Below, piece after piece: positions 35,576 to 43,133 of a stretch of 64,000 nucleotides of DNA. The stretch is taken from NCBI GenBank assembly GCA_964551335.1, contig CAZKCO010000021.1, forward strand, positions 1 through 64,000. The letters are read 5' to 3'. The notes under the pieces were generated by a model. The model was not told where the DNA came from. It was given only the letters and a program-made list of their open reading frames with translations, and made no database searches. Numbering within the stretch: position 1 is the stretch's first letter; each line of letters starts with the position of its first letter. The DNA is from Tunicatimonas sp964551335. GTDB taxonomy: Bacteria > Bacteroidota > Bacteroidia > Cytophagales > Cyclobacteriaceae. The position numbers were made by a program, and so were the translations under genes.

Positions 35576-36196
35576 ATGCAAAGAAAACTCATCGTACTCA
35601 GTGTGCTTTTAGCACTGATCAGTTCATTAACCCTTAAAGCCCAATACGCCCCGCAGGACACCACTTACCGAAAGTATTTTATCGGAAGCACCTTTTTTCT
35701 GCTGGGCAATTTCAGTGAATCAAATAACCCTGAGTTTGTACAGCTTAACCTGGGCTATCGTCTCACGGGTAAAGACGTGGTATCACTCGAGCTTAAAACC
35801 TGGAAATATGCCTGGCCATTAGGAATTCCCGCTTACGATGACTCCTTCGAGGCTCCCGAAGAAGAGTTTCCCGGCTACATACGCGAATACGGATTTGCGC
35901 TGGTCTACCAACGCTTTTGGTGGAAAGGCTTGTACACGGCAGTTCATGTGATGAGTGCCTGGCAGTCTTTTATGGATGAAAACGGGCAGAAGATTGATAA
36001 TGGTTTTCAGATTTTCAATACCTACCGGCTCGGGTATCACATCAAGCTCTTCAATGATCGCTGGTTTATAGAACCTTCTATTGCGATTACGCATCGGCCG
36101 TACCACACCGAGATGCCCGAATCATTTAAACAACTGGACGATAAATGGTCTAAATTCAACACCGAACCAGGCCTTCATTTCGGCTTTAATTTTTAA
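35576..36196 (+). CDS. Outer-membrane beta-barrel-like protein whose 3' end is duplicated downstream
   Basis: The ATG at 35576 gives 206 residues with a signal peptide (QRKLIVLSVLLALISSLTLKAQ); a TTG at 35555 is the only alternative. The mature protein is rich in aromatic strands (FIGSTFFLLGNF, FVQLNLGYRL, IFNTYRLGYHIKL) and ends in Phe, as outer-membrane barrels do. I do not know the family or function. GATCTTTG, one base from the -7 consensus, lies before the start. The last 84 nt (36113-36196) recur at 37351-37434 with four differences, three of them silent. Confidence 0.75.
   Translation: MQRKLIVLSVLLALISSLTLKAQYAPQDTTYRKYFIGSTFFLLGNFSESNNPEFVQLNLGYRLTGKDVVSLELKTWKYAWPLGIPAYDDSFEAPEEEFPGYIREYGFALVYQRFWWKGLYTAVHVMSAWQSFMDENGQKIDNGFQIFNTYRLGYHIKLFNDRWFIEPSIAITHRPYHTEMPESFKQLDDKWSKFNTEPGLHFGFNF
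36113..36196 (+). repeat. 84-bp direct repeat, left copy (gene 3' end)
   Basis: The segment from ATGCCCGAATC to the stop TAA of the barrel gene is repeated at 37351-37434 with 80 of 84 bases equal. It forms the left border of a 1.15-kb stretch carrying the HigBA module, two hairpin repeats and a stray ORF start. Confidence 0.85.
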
Positions 36197-36251
36197 TTGA
36201 TTTAAATTTGTAGCCTCTTTAGAAAAGATAACAGATTGGTAGTAGGCTCGA

Positions 36252-36297
36252 GCTGCTAACGGTAGTGTTCCGTATGAAGAATGCTAGCGTTAGCAGC
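36252..36297. repeat. Hairpin repeat, copy 2, with perfect 10-bp stem
   Basis: GCTGCTAACG (36252-36261) and CGTTAGCAGC (36288-36297) form a perfect 10-bp stem; the loop carries GTAGTGTTCCGTA, shared in inverted form with copies 1 and 4. On the plus strand ATAATTTTTTCTT follows, so this copy can also serve as an intrinsic terminator for the barrel gene. On the minus strand it lies directly after the antitoxin stop. Confidence 0.65.
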
Positions 36298-36308
36298 ATA
36301 ATTTTTTC

Positions 36309-36641
36309 TTAGGCTATTGTAAAGTCATTTTCATTCATTTCAATACTAAATTTCACATTAGCCTTCAAGGCGGTAAACACCTTCAAAATGGTTTCTATAG
36401 TAACGTTTTTAGTATTCCGTTCCAACTTGGAAATTTGAGACTTCTGAACGCCAACCAGCTTGCCCAACTGCTCCTGAGTTAGGTTTCGTTCTTTCCTTAC
36501 GGATTTTATCATTTCGCCTAGTACCTCCATCTGCAAGTCAAATTCGTATCTATCCCGATGGGGTGTTCCTACTTCTCCTAGGTGCTTGTCCTTCATCTGG
36601 TCAAGTGTCATTCTTTTCATTTTCTTGCGAGTCGCTCTCAT
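36309..36641 (-). CDS. HigA-like XRE-family antitoxin
   Basis: The ATG at 36641 gives 110 residues and lies just 5 nt past the toxin stop region; a longer in-frame reading from 36737 would run 32 codons inside the toxin gene and is unlikely. The helix-turn-helix is EMIKSVRKERNLTQEQLGKLVGVQKSQISKLERN, followed by a C-terminal strand KANVKFSIEMNE. It should bind the toxin at 36646-36984 and repress the shared promoter. The toxin-first order is that of HigBA modules. Confidence 0.85.
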   Translation of the reverse strand: MRATRKKMKRMTLDQMKDKHLGEVGTPHRDRYEFDLQMEVLGEMIKSVRKERNLTQEQLGKLVGVQKSQISKLERNTKNVTIETILKVFTALKANVKFSIEMNENDFTIA

Positions 36642-36645
36642 AACT

Positions 36646-36984
36646 CTAATTCTTTTGCTTAAAATATTCTGCTCTGATTTGCATTGCTTTTTCAATCTCT
36701 GCTTTTGGCACCTTACTAACTTTTTTAACAATGCCATGTGTTGAAATTACCAATGTCTCGGTCTTGTCTGTTTTGTCCCAAAAAGCGAAAAGTCGGTATT
36801 GTAATCCGCTATACTTCGTTCTGAACTCCCAAATATCGTCGGTTAGTTTCTTGAAAAGCTTTGGGTCATTTACTAATCTCGCCTTATCAATGTTGTATAA
36901 GATTTTCGTTTGTGTTTTCAGATCCAGCGTCTCAATAAAATCGATAGCTGACTCTAGAAAGGTGACTTCAAACTTTGGCTCCAT
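36646..36984 (-). CDS. HigB-like (RelE/ParE superfamily) toxin
   Basis: 112 residues: FEVTFLESAIDFIETLDLKTQTKILYNID, then LFKKLTDDIWEFRTKYSGLQYRLFAFWDK and a C-terminal HGIVKKVSKVPKAEIEKAMQIRAEYF. The DIWEFRTKY...YRLF core and the basic end mark phage-derived Gp49-like/HigB members of the RelE superfamily. These are ribosome-dependent mRNA interferases. It precedes its antitoxin, and an inverted repeat upstream (36992-37036) may be the operator. Confidence 0.87.
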   Translation of the reverse strand: MEPKFEVTFLESAIDFIETLDLKTQTKILYNIDKARLVNDPKLFKKLTDDIWEFRTKYSGLQYRLFAFWDKTDKTETLVISTHGIVKKVSKVPKAEIEKAMQIRAEYFKQKN

Positions 36985-36991
36985 TCAGTTC

Positions 36992-37036
36992 TATATCTCA
37001 ATTCACGAACAAAACTATAAAAAAGTTGAGTTATAT
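36992..37036. promoter_or_regulatory. Inverted repeat upstream of higB, candidate antitoxin operator
   Basis: TATATCTCAA (36992-37001) and TTGAGTTATA (37026-37035) are inverted at 9 of 10 positions and about three to four helical turns apart. They lie just before the toxin ATG at 36984. Two antitoxin dimers could bind here, as is usual for HigA-type autoregulation. Confidence 0.4.
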
Positions 37037-37071
37037 GGAAACTTTTGATAAAAAAAACTGTCTTATGCGCT

Positions 37072-37115
37072 GCTGTCGGTAGTGTTCTGTGAGGCCACTG
37101 ACGTTTGGTAATAGC
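37072..37115. repeat. Hairpin repeat, copy 3 (diverged)
   Basis: GCTGTCGGTAGTGTTCTGTG and a later CCACTGACG...TAATAGC keep the arms of the hairpin family in degenerate form. It has the same orientation as copy 2. Confidence 0.45.
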
Positions 37116-37211
37116 AAAGAGGAACTTAGTTCCGACCCGTTGAGCAATTTTTTGTCTTTAAAAAGAAGATTAGGGTATATTGGCCGAGACAAAGTCCCTG
37201 TTTTCATTTGG

Positions 37212-37248
37212 TATTTGCAGTGACCCCTACGGGAACACTACAAATAGC
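37212..37248. repeat. Hairpin repeat, copy 4
   Basis: TATTTGCAGTG (37212-37222) and CACTACAAATAGC (37236-37248) pair around ACCCCTACGGGAA. The right half, CACTACAAATAGCATGG, is identical to copy 1 at 34102-34118. Confidence 0.6.
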
Positions 37249-37290
37249 ATGGGCTTAATATTAACCATTGGCAGAATTGAAATTTAGTTC

Positions 37291-37434
37291 ATGACAAAAG
37301 AGGAAATTGAAAGTAGAATAGTCTCGTACATAAATCAATCTCAAGCAGGGATGCCCGAATCATTTAAACAACTGGACGATAAGTGGTCTAAATTTAACAC
37401 CGAACCAGGTCTTCATTTCGGCTTTAAGTTTTAA
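37291..37434 (+). pseudogene. Chimeric 47-codon ORF: unknown N-terminus joined to the duplicated barrel-gene end
   Basis: ATG at 37291 opens MTKEEIESRIVSYINQSQAG, 20 codons that look like the start of some other protein. It then runs in frame into the 84-bp duplicate, MPESFKQLDDKW to HFGFKF and TAA. Nothing suggests a functional product; it records the junction made when the duplicated end was placed here. The final TAA overlaps the convergent S9 peptidase stop. Confidence 0.6.
37351..37434 (+). repeat. 84-bp direct repeat, right copy
   Basis: This differs from the left copy (36113-36196) at four positions: AAA/AAG, TTC/TTT and GGC/GGT are silent, AAT/AAG changes Asn to Lys. It forms the right border of the HigBA-carrying stretch and ends next to the S9 peptidase gene. 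Confidence 0.85.
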
Positions 37435-39470
37435 TCCCGGTACTTATCAAACCAGGCCAAAATATGATCAACTTTGGTAATTAACTGGCTGGGGCGGTTG
37501 ACGATCAGGTGGTAGGCGCCGGGAATTTCTACCAGCGCGGTTTCTTTCTGTCGAATTTTTAGCGCGTGGTAGAGTTGCTTGGCTTCGGATAGGGGCGTAC
37601 GTAGGTCGGCGGTGCCTACCATTACCAGCGTAGGGGTCTCAATATTGCCGACCAACGATACCGGCGAGAACTTCATATACGTCTCAATATTCTCCCAGGG
37701 CTGCCCGGGATAGCGGGAATTGGCGTAGCCGTAGTAATTATCTGCCGTCAGGGTTTTGCTAATCCAGTTCATCACGGGCTTCACCACCGCGGCGGCCCGG
37801 AAGCGGTTGTTCTTGCCGATCATCCAGGCGGTCATAATGCCTCCGGCACTACCGCCGGTGACGAACAGGCTATCTTCGGCAATAAAGCCCCGGTCAATCA
37901 TGGCGTCTACTCCGTCCATCACATCCTGATAATCGTCGCCGGGATAGTTGTGGTACAGCAGGTTGCCAAATTCTTCGCCGTAGCTGGTGCTGCCGCGGGG
38001 GTTGGGGTAGAACACCACGTAGCCATCCGCCGCCATGAGTTGCAATTCGGGAGAGAAGCGGTCGCCGTAGTTGGAGATCGGCCCACCGTGGTTCTCTACC
38101 AGTAGCGGGTATCTCTTATTGGGATCAAAAGTAGGCGGCTTCACCATCCAGCCCTGCACATCCCGGTTGTCTACACTAGACTTATACCAGATTTCTTCCA
38201 CTTCGCCCAGCTGCCGGTAATCCAGCAAGTCCTGATTGAGATGGGTAATCTGCTTGGCTTCTTTTCCGCGTGTCACCATCGCTAATTCGGATGGGTGGTA
38301 AGGAGTGGTGTGCGTAAACATAATGGTGCCGTCATTAGAAACGCTGTACGAGCCGCCGCCGTAGGGGCGACCGATAGCGGTACCGCCCAGATTGCCGGTC
38401 ACTACCTCGGATTTGCCGTTTAGGGTAGCGTAACCAATCTGGGTGTTTCCCTTATCATCGTACTGGAAGTAAAACCCCTTACCGTCGGCCGCCCATACCG
38501 GACTACTCACGCTGCGGTCCAGCTCCAGCGGAATCTGCTTTTTATTGGAGCCATCGGCATCCATCACGTATACATTGCTTACCTGGTAGGTCTGTATGCG
38601 GTCATCAAAACCAACGTACAAGATTTGGCTACCGTCGGGAGAAATTGCGGGTTCTTCGTCCGGGCCGTTCCGGTCGGTAAGCGTGGTTACCTGCCCGTCC
38701 TCAATACTGACGCGGTATATCTCGGAATTGCGGAAGTCGTATTCCCAGTTGTCGTTACGGTTAGAAGAAAAGATCAGGGCTTCGCCGTCCTTGGTCCAGA
38801 CCGGTTGGGAGCGATGCTGAAACTCACCGTCGGTGATTTGTCGGGCGGTACCTCCGTCGGCGGGTAGCACAAAGTATTGATGATAACCTGGTTCAATGTA
38901 GCCCGAGCCATCCGACTCATGCTTTAGTCGGGTAGTTACCCGCGGATGCTCCGCCCATTCGGCTCCCTTTGGTTTGGGTGGCGGGCTTACCAGCGTGGGT
39001 TCTTTCTCCGGTACCAGCATAGAAAAGGCCAGGTGCTGTCCGTCGGGCGACCAAGCTAAGTTGGAAGGAGAACGCTCCGTTTGGGTCAGACGGGCAATTT
39101 TATCATTTTCTACCCAGTAGACGTAAATTTCTGACCCGTGGCCTTCGGCGGCACTGACAAACGCAATCCGGCTACCGTCGGGCGACCAGCTAGGACTAGA
39201 CTCATTCACCTCCCGGCTGGTGAGCTTGTAGTGCGACTGGCCGTCGGCACCCATCAGCCAGAGGCTGGAAGTCTTACGATCTTTCATAATATCCATTCCC
39301 CGCCGCTCGTAGACGATCATGCTGCCGTCGGGTGAAATCTGCGGGGAGGTAACCCACTCCAACTCAAACACATCCATACGAGAAAAAGGCGGTTTGGACG
39401 ATTGGGCTAGGGTAAGATGAGAAAGAGAGAGTACAGTAGCGAAGAATAGGGAAAGTGCGTTTTTGATCAT
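37431..39470 (-). CDS. Secreted S9-family prolyl-oligopeptidase-like peptidase
   Basis: 679 residues, signal peptide ending LTLAQS. The N-terminal half is a TolB/WD40-like propeller (repeats of SPSWSPDGSRIAFVS, LAWSPDGQHLAFS, PAISPDGSQILYV). The C-terminal alpha/beta-hydrolase domain carries Ser541 in GGSAGG, Asp622 in GTADLRTP and His654 in GAYHLIV, the expected triad order. It probably acts as a periplasmic acylaminoacyl- or dipeptidyl-peptidase. The 3' end touches the duplicated barrel-gene fragment. Confidence 0.94.
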   Translation of the reverse strand: MIKNALSLFFATVLSLSHLTLAQSSKPPFSRMDVFELEWVTSPQISPDGSMIVYERRGMDIMKDRKTSSLWLMGADGQSHYKLTSREVNESSPSWSPDGSRIAFVSAAEGHGSEIYVYWVENDKIARLTQTERSPSNLAWSPDGQHLAFSMLVPEKEPTLVSPPPKPKGAEWAEHPRVTTRLKHESDGSGYIEPGYHQYFVLPADGGTARQITDGEFQHRSQPVWTKDGEALIFSSNRNDNWEYDFRNSEIYRVSIEDGQVTTLTDRNGPDEEPAISPDGSQILYVGFDDRIQTYQVSNVYVMDADGSNKKQIPLELDRSVSSPVWAADGKGFYFQYDDKGNTQIGYATLNGKSEVVTGNLGGTAIGRPYGGGSYSVSNDGTIMFTHTTPYHPSELAMVTRGKEAKQITHLNQDLLDYRQLGEVEEIWYKSSVDNRDVQGWMVKPPTFDPNKRYPLLVENHGGPISNYGDRFSPELQLMAADGYVVFYPNPRGSTSYGEEFGNLLYHNYPGDDYQDVMDGVDAMIDRGFIAEDSLFVTGGSAGGIMTAWMIGKNNRFRAAAVVKPVMNWISKTLTADNYYGYANSRYPGQPWENIETYMKFSPVSLVGNIETPTLVMVGTADLRTPLSEAKQLYHALKIRQKETALVEIPGAYHLIVNRPSQLITKVDHILAWFDKYRD

Positions 39471-39621
39471 TGAGTTGAAATCACGAAAGGTTAGAAAATC
39501 AGGTAGTTCCGTAATTTACAATGAAGTTGTTAAAATGCCTTACTACGATTCAACTCAATTTTCTCTCCAATTCGAGTTTTAAAATGAGGCACTGAAATAG
39601 TACGAATGGTGTTATTATGCT

Positions 39622-39846
39622 ATGAACGACTCGCTTATTAAACAATTAGAGGAACTAAGTGCTTCGGAACAAAGGTTAGTTGCTCAATTTGTCCGCCAAC
39701 TGCTGGTTAGGCGGGAACAGTCAGAGCCATCGGTTGCTGAACGAAAACGTAGGCTGAAAGCCTCTTTCGGTACTGTTACTTCTAAAGAAACCCCTACCGA
39801 TGAATCGTTAAGGCGGGAGTATTTATACGGAGAGGATGGGCGGTAG
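39622..39846 (+). CDS. Putative VapB-like antitoxin
   Basis: 74 residues: MNDSLIKQLEELSASEQRLVAQFVRQLLVRREQ is a helical N-terminus of the kind found in DUF2281-like and related small antitoxins. The tail reads KETPTDESLRREYLYGEDGR. It is placed 3 nt before a PIN-domain gene, and that position is the main reason for the call. The partner toxin carries a frameshift, so this may now be a lone antitoxin. Confidence 0.65.
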   Translation: MNDSLIKQLEELSASEQRLVAQFVRQLLVRREQSEPSVAERKRRLKASFGTVTSKETPTDESLRREYLYGEDGR

Positions 39847-39849
39847 CTG

Positions 39850-40270
39850 ATGATATTACTGGATACCAACATACTGCTGCGATCCAAACAAAAAAATTCT
39901 CCTCATTTTATAGAGATAAGCGAAAAACTGTTGTCGCTCGTTGAGCAAGATGAGCTTATTATTGCCCCTCAAACCGTTTATGAATTCTACGTAGTAGCTA
40001 CCCGCCCCGTTGACGTAAATGGCTTCGGGGCTAAGTACCGATGATGCTATTGCTGAAGTCAGAAATTTGATGAATACCTACAAACTACTACCCGAAACGG
40101 AAGAAGTCTTTCAGTTTTGGCAGGAATTGGTTCGGGAATTTAAAGTAGAAGGAAAAGCTGCCCACGATGCACGACTGGTAGCATTTATGCAGCAGCATCA
40201 AATCGTTAAGCTTTATACTTTGAATCAAAGCGATTTTACCCGCTATTCTTCTGTTCTACAGTTAGTTTAA
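39850..40270 (+). pseudogene. PIN-domain toxin (VapC-like) with a single-base frameshift
   Basis: Frame 1 from 39850 gives MILLDTNILLRSKQ...APQTVYEFYVVATRPVDVNGFG and then stops at 40042-40044. The second frame continues LSTDDAIAEVRNLMNTYKLL...KAAHDARLVAFMQQHQIVKLYTLNQSDFTRY to 40270. Removing one G from the GGGG run at 40027-40030 joins both into one 139-residue PIN protein with Asp5 and the AHDARLVA acidic motif intact. Either a real one-base insertion in a homopolymer has killed the toxin or the base is a sequencing error. Everything else in the gene looks undamaged. Confidence 0.8.
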
Positions 40271-40382
40271 AAGAGATTCAATCTCTGCTTTCCTTTCACT
40301 TCTAACTAACTAAATCTTTAATATGCCATGTATCAACGTGGCTTTCTTGCAAAATCTTCAAGATCGATTTTAGCGGTTACTG

Positions 40383-40390
40383 TATTTTTG
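40383..40390 (+). promoter_or_regulatory. Putative -7 box upstream of pyrF
   Basis: TATTTTTG matches TAnnTTTG, 70 nt before the pyrF ATG. No good -33 box was seen. A palindrome TTAGCT-AATTAA-AGCTAA follows at 40409-40426 within the leader and could be an operator. Confidence 0.35.
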
Positions 40391-40460
40391 TCTACAAAAG
40401 TTTACGAATTAGCTAATTAAAGCTAATATTTACAGCAACACACTCTCCCCCTGTTATACA

Positions 40461-41276
40461 ATGACCCAAACCGACCTATTCCGACTAATTCAGCAGAAAC
40501 AATCCTTTTTATGCGTGGGCTTAGATCCCGATCTGGCAAAAATCCCGCGGCACTTACACAGTGAAGAAGATCCGATCTTTGCTTTCAACCGACAGATTAT
40601 TGATGCTACGGCCGATTACTGCATTGCTTACAAGCCTAACATCGCCTTTTATGAGTCGCTGGGAGCGATGGGGTGGGAAAGCCTGCGGAAGACGCTGGAT
40701 TATATTCCCAATGATTTTTTTACCATTGCCGATGCCAAGCGGGGCGATATTGGCAATACCTCATCGCGCTACGCCCGCACCTTCTTTGAAACCTACGATT
40801 TTGACTCTATCACCGTAGCGCCCTACATGGGCGAAGATTCGGTTACCCCGTTTCTGCAACACGCCGGAAAGTGGGTAATTTTGTTGGCACTTACCTCCAA
40901 TCGGGGCAGTCATGATTTTCAGCATTTGCCGGTAGATGACTCGGGAACACCACTGTATCAGCAGGTGCTGAAGACCAGTCAACAGTGGGGCTCGGCAGAA
41001 CAGATGATGTACGTGGTAGGTGCTACGCAGGCGGAAAAATTAGCAGAGATTCGGAAGATTGTACCCGATCATTTTCTACTGGTGCCGGGGGTCGGGGCGC
41101 AGGGCGGAAGTCTGGAAGAAGTAGCCCGCTACGGAATGAACGACCGCTGCGGACTACTGGTCAATTCATCAAGGGGAATTATTTATGCGGGCGACGGAGA
41201 AGATTTTGCGCAGCAAGCTGGAAAAGCCGCCCAACAACTTCAGCAACAAATGGCTCAACTACTTAATAACCTATGA
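40461..41276 (+). CDS. pyrF: Orotidine-5'-phosphate decarboxylase (subfamily 2)
   Basis: 271 residues, last step of UMP synthesis. The active-site motif is DAKRGDIGNT (91-100) with Lys93 and Asp96. The N-terminal LCVGLDPDLAKIPRHL and the C-terminal LLVPGVGAQGG are typical of the longer subfamily used by Bacteroidota. The next gene starts inside its stop codon (ATGA overlap), so the two are co-translated. No other pyrimidine gene is present. Confidence 0.95.
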   Translation: MTQTDLFRLIQQKQSFLCVGLDPDLAKIPRHLHSEEDPIFAFNRQIIDATADYCIAYKPNIAFYESLGAMGWESLRKTLDYIPNDFFTIADAKRGDIGNTSSRYARTFFETYDFDSITVAPYMGEDSVTPFLQHAGKWVILLALTSNRGSHDFQHLPVDDSGTPLYQQVLKTSQQWGSAEQMMYVVGATQAEKLAEIRKIVPDHFLLVPGVGAQGGSLEEVARYGMNDRCGLLVNSSRGIIYAGDGEDFAQQAGKAAQQLQQQMAQLLNNL

Positions 41277-42379
41277 AAACCGACCCTAGTAAACGACTAC
41301 TATCCCTCGATCTATTTCGGGGAGCTACCATGTTTCTGCTGGTAGCCGAAACCACCGAACTGTATCATCATATGTTGGAATACACGGCCGAAGGCTCATT
41401 CTGGCATGCTGTGGCTCTGCAGTTCCATCATCATCCCTGGAACGGACTACGCTTCTGGGATCTGGTGCAACCCTTCTTCATGTTTATCGTCGGGGTGGCG
41501 ATGGTCTTTTCGCTTCGGAAACGTACCCAGCAACCCGAAGACTGGCCCAAAACTCGTAATCATATTATTCGGAGGTGTATCATTCTGTTTTTCTTGGGAG
41601 TGCTTTTGCATTGTGTATATAGTGAGGCGATTGTATGGGAACTGTGGAATGTGTTGACCCAGTTGGGCTTTACCATCCTGATTGCCTTTTTTCTGTTCCG
41701 CTATTCGCTAAAGACGCAAATTGCGGTGTCCCTGGGTTTACTGCTATTAACTGAATTACTGTACCGGCTGATGCCGCTGGAAGGATTCGATCAGCCGTTT
41801 GTGCAGGGCGAGAACTTCGGTGCGTGGATGGATCTGGTACTGATGGGAAAGATCAATAACGGCGGCTGGGTAGTAATCAATTTCCTGCCTACAGCGGCGC
41901 ATACCATCTGGGGAGTAGTGGCGGGAAAAATTTTAATCTCACAACGTAGTGCTGCTGAGAAAATTAAACCGCTGGTCATAGCGGGGCTCATCGCGTTGGT
42001 AGTGGGCTACGGCATGGACTGGCTGGGTATCACTCCTATCATTAAGCGCATTGCGACTACCTCATTTACCTTTGCCAGCGGCGGTTGGTGTCTGCTGGTA
42101 CTAGCTGCGCTCTACTGGATTGTAGATGTGAAGGGCTACCGAAAAGGAGTATTTTTCTTCAGCGTAGTCGGGATGAATTCTATTTTTATTTACATGGTAA
42201 CGCAGACGTTGGGCTACGGCTGGATCAATGGCTTTGCCGCTATCTTCACCGACGGTGTTTTAGGGTGGCTGGGAGCTAACGCTACTACGTTGGCTATCGG
42301 TGCCTCGCTAGGTGCGCTGGCTATTGACTGGTATCTCTGCTACTGGCTCTATCAGCGCCGGGTGTTCATCAAAGTGTGA
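41273..42379 (+). CDS. DUF5009/NagX-like multi-pass membrane acyltransferase
   Basis: 368 residues, overlapping pyrF by 4 nt. The start RLLSLDLFRGATMFLLVAE is the mark of the DUF1624/DUF5009 group related to heparan-alpha-glucosaminide N-acetyltransferase. It continues with HHHPWNGLRFWDLVQPFFMFIVGVAM and about nine further membrane segments. Related proteins transfer acetyl groups across membranes to amino sugars, but the substrate here is unknown. Coupling to pyrF is probably organisational, not functional. Confidence 0.85.
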   Translation: MKTDPSKRLLSLDLFRGATMFLLVAETTELYHHMLEYTAEGSFWHAVALQFHHHPWNGLRFWDLVQPFFMFIVGVAMVFSLRKRTQQPEDWPKTRNHIIRRCIILFFLGVLLHCVYSEAIVWELWNVLTQLGFTILIAFFLFRYSLKTQIAVSLGLLLLTELLYRLMPLEGFDQPFVQGENFGAWMDLVLMGKINNGGWVVINFLPTAAHTIWGVVAGKILISQRSAAEKIKPLVIAGLIALVVGYGMDWLGITPIIKRIATTSFTFASGGWCLLVLAALYWIVDVKGYRKGVFFFSVVGMNSIFIYMVTQTLGYGWINGFAAIFTDGVLGWLGANATTLAIGASLGALAIDWYLCYWLYQRRVFIKV

Positions 42380-42521
42380 TGTCAGTTGACAATGGGTACT
42401 GTCATCTATAAAATACAAGAATAGACTGAGTTGTTCGAGTCTGGTCTTGCTATGTGAAGAGAAGGTAATTATCCCTGTTATACATTCAAGAATTAAACAG
42501 TGTAGATTAAAATGGCATCAA

Positions 42522-42563
42522 GTAGGAACATGACGGTGGCCGCGCCATTAATCATATTCCTAC
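42522..42563. repeat. GTAGGAAC-type palindrome with short GC insert, copy B
   Basis: GTAGGAACATGA (left) and ATTAATCATATTCCTAC (right) enclose CGGTGGCCGCGCC. It is the same element as at 4514-4569 and 48293-48320 with an insert of intermediate length. It sits in the 293-nt gap after the DUF5009 gene, upstream of a bidirectional terminator; nothing else was seen in that gap. Confidence 0.6.
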
Positions 42564-42613
42564 CTGAAAATCTTGCTTACCGAATCATTTGTGACAACCA
42601 TTATCAAATGCAT

Positions 42614-42644
42614 AAAAAAGGCAACTATTGCTAGCTGCCTTTTT
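42614..42644. terminator. Bidirectional intrinsic terminator between convergent genes
   Basis: An A-run, GGCAACTA-loop-TAGCTGCC and a T-run read as a hairpin with U-tract on both strands. It lies between the convergent DUF5009 gene (ends 42379) and the Hsp20 gene (ends 42673), closer to the latter. Confidence 0.75.
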
Positions 42645-42672
42645 GATTTTACTGTTTCCGAGTCTTTGCCTT

Positions 42673-43110
42673 TTAATCAATTTTTACGTCTTGCGCGGAG
42701 GATTGGGCTTCGGGTAGTTTGGGTAAGGTGATGATAAGCACCTCGCCTTCTTGCCGGGCCGTAATCTGAGTTATATCTACCTGTCCGTACAAGCTGACTA
42801 CCCGCTCAAAATGCTTTACCGGAAACTCCTGCCGCTTGAATTTGGGTGGATTGTCTTGGTCAATGTCGCGCTTCCCCCGAATCCACAGCACATCATCTTC
42901 CACCGTAATGGTAATGTTTTCCTTGGCAAAGCCAACGGCGTAGACGTGGACTTCGTAGTTAGTATCTGTCTCGGCAATGTTGAGCGGAACATTATACTTA
43001 GGTCGGCGAAAGAATCCGCCTCGCATACCTTCCCAAAACTCAGCATCAATAAAGGGTGCGTATTTCTTGTAGGTTGCGCCTCCCTGATTTCTATAATTTC
43101 TTCTGTACAT
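42673..43110 (-). CDS. Hsp20/alpha-crystallin small heat-shock protein
   Basis: 145 residues. The alpha-crystallin domain spans about 45-140: NVPLNIAETDTNYEVHVYAVGF, then ENITITVEDDVLWIRGKRD, a strand pair near VKHFERVVSLYGQVD, and EVLIITLPKLPE. It is an ATP-independent holdase in the cytosol. It is the last gene of a minus-strand cluster that begins with an ECF sigma factor (44040-44612), so stress-induced expression by that sigma is plausible. Confidence 0.94.
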   Translation of the reverse strand: MYRRNYRNQGGATYKKYAPFIDAEFWEGMRGGFFRRPKYNVPLNIAETDTNYEVHVYAVGFAKENITITVEDDVLWIRGKRDIDQDNPPKFKRQEFPVKHFERVVSLYGQVDITQITARQEGEVLIITLPKLPEAQSSAQDVKID

Positions 43111-43133
43111 GATTATTCTGTTTTAATTGGTTA

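Larger units (their letters stand above)
36985..37290. other. 306-nt intergenic region upstream of the HigBA module
   Basis: No gene was seen before the short ORF at 37291. The region holds an operator-like inverted repeat next to the toxin start (36992-37036) and two copies of the hairpin repeat (37072-37115 and 37212-37248). It belongs to the stretch bounded by the 84-bp duplication. Confidence 0.6.

Noticed and set aside
36252..36297. Integron attC site
   Set aside because: The stem and TAAC/GTTA ends are suggestive, but the RYYYAAC/GTTRRRY core consensus is not met and no integrase is in the window; kept only as a hairpin repeat.
36642..36737. N-terminal extension of the HigA-like antitoxin
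   Set aside because: These codons lie inside the toxin gene in another frame and are very Lys/Arg/Gln-rich; the ATG at 36641 just after the toxin stop gives the normal antitoxin length.
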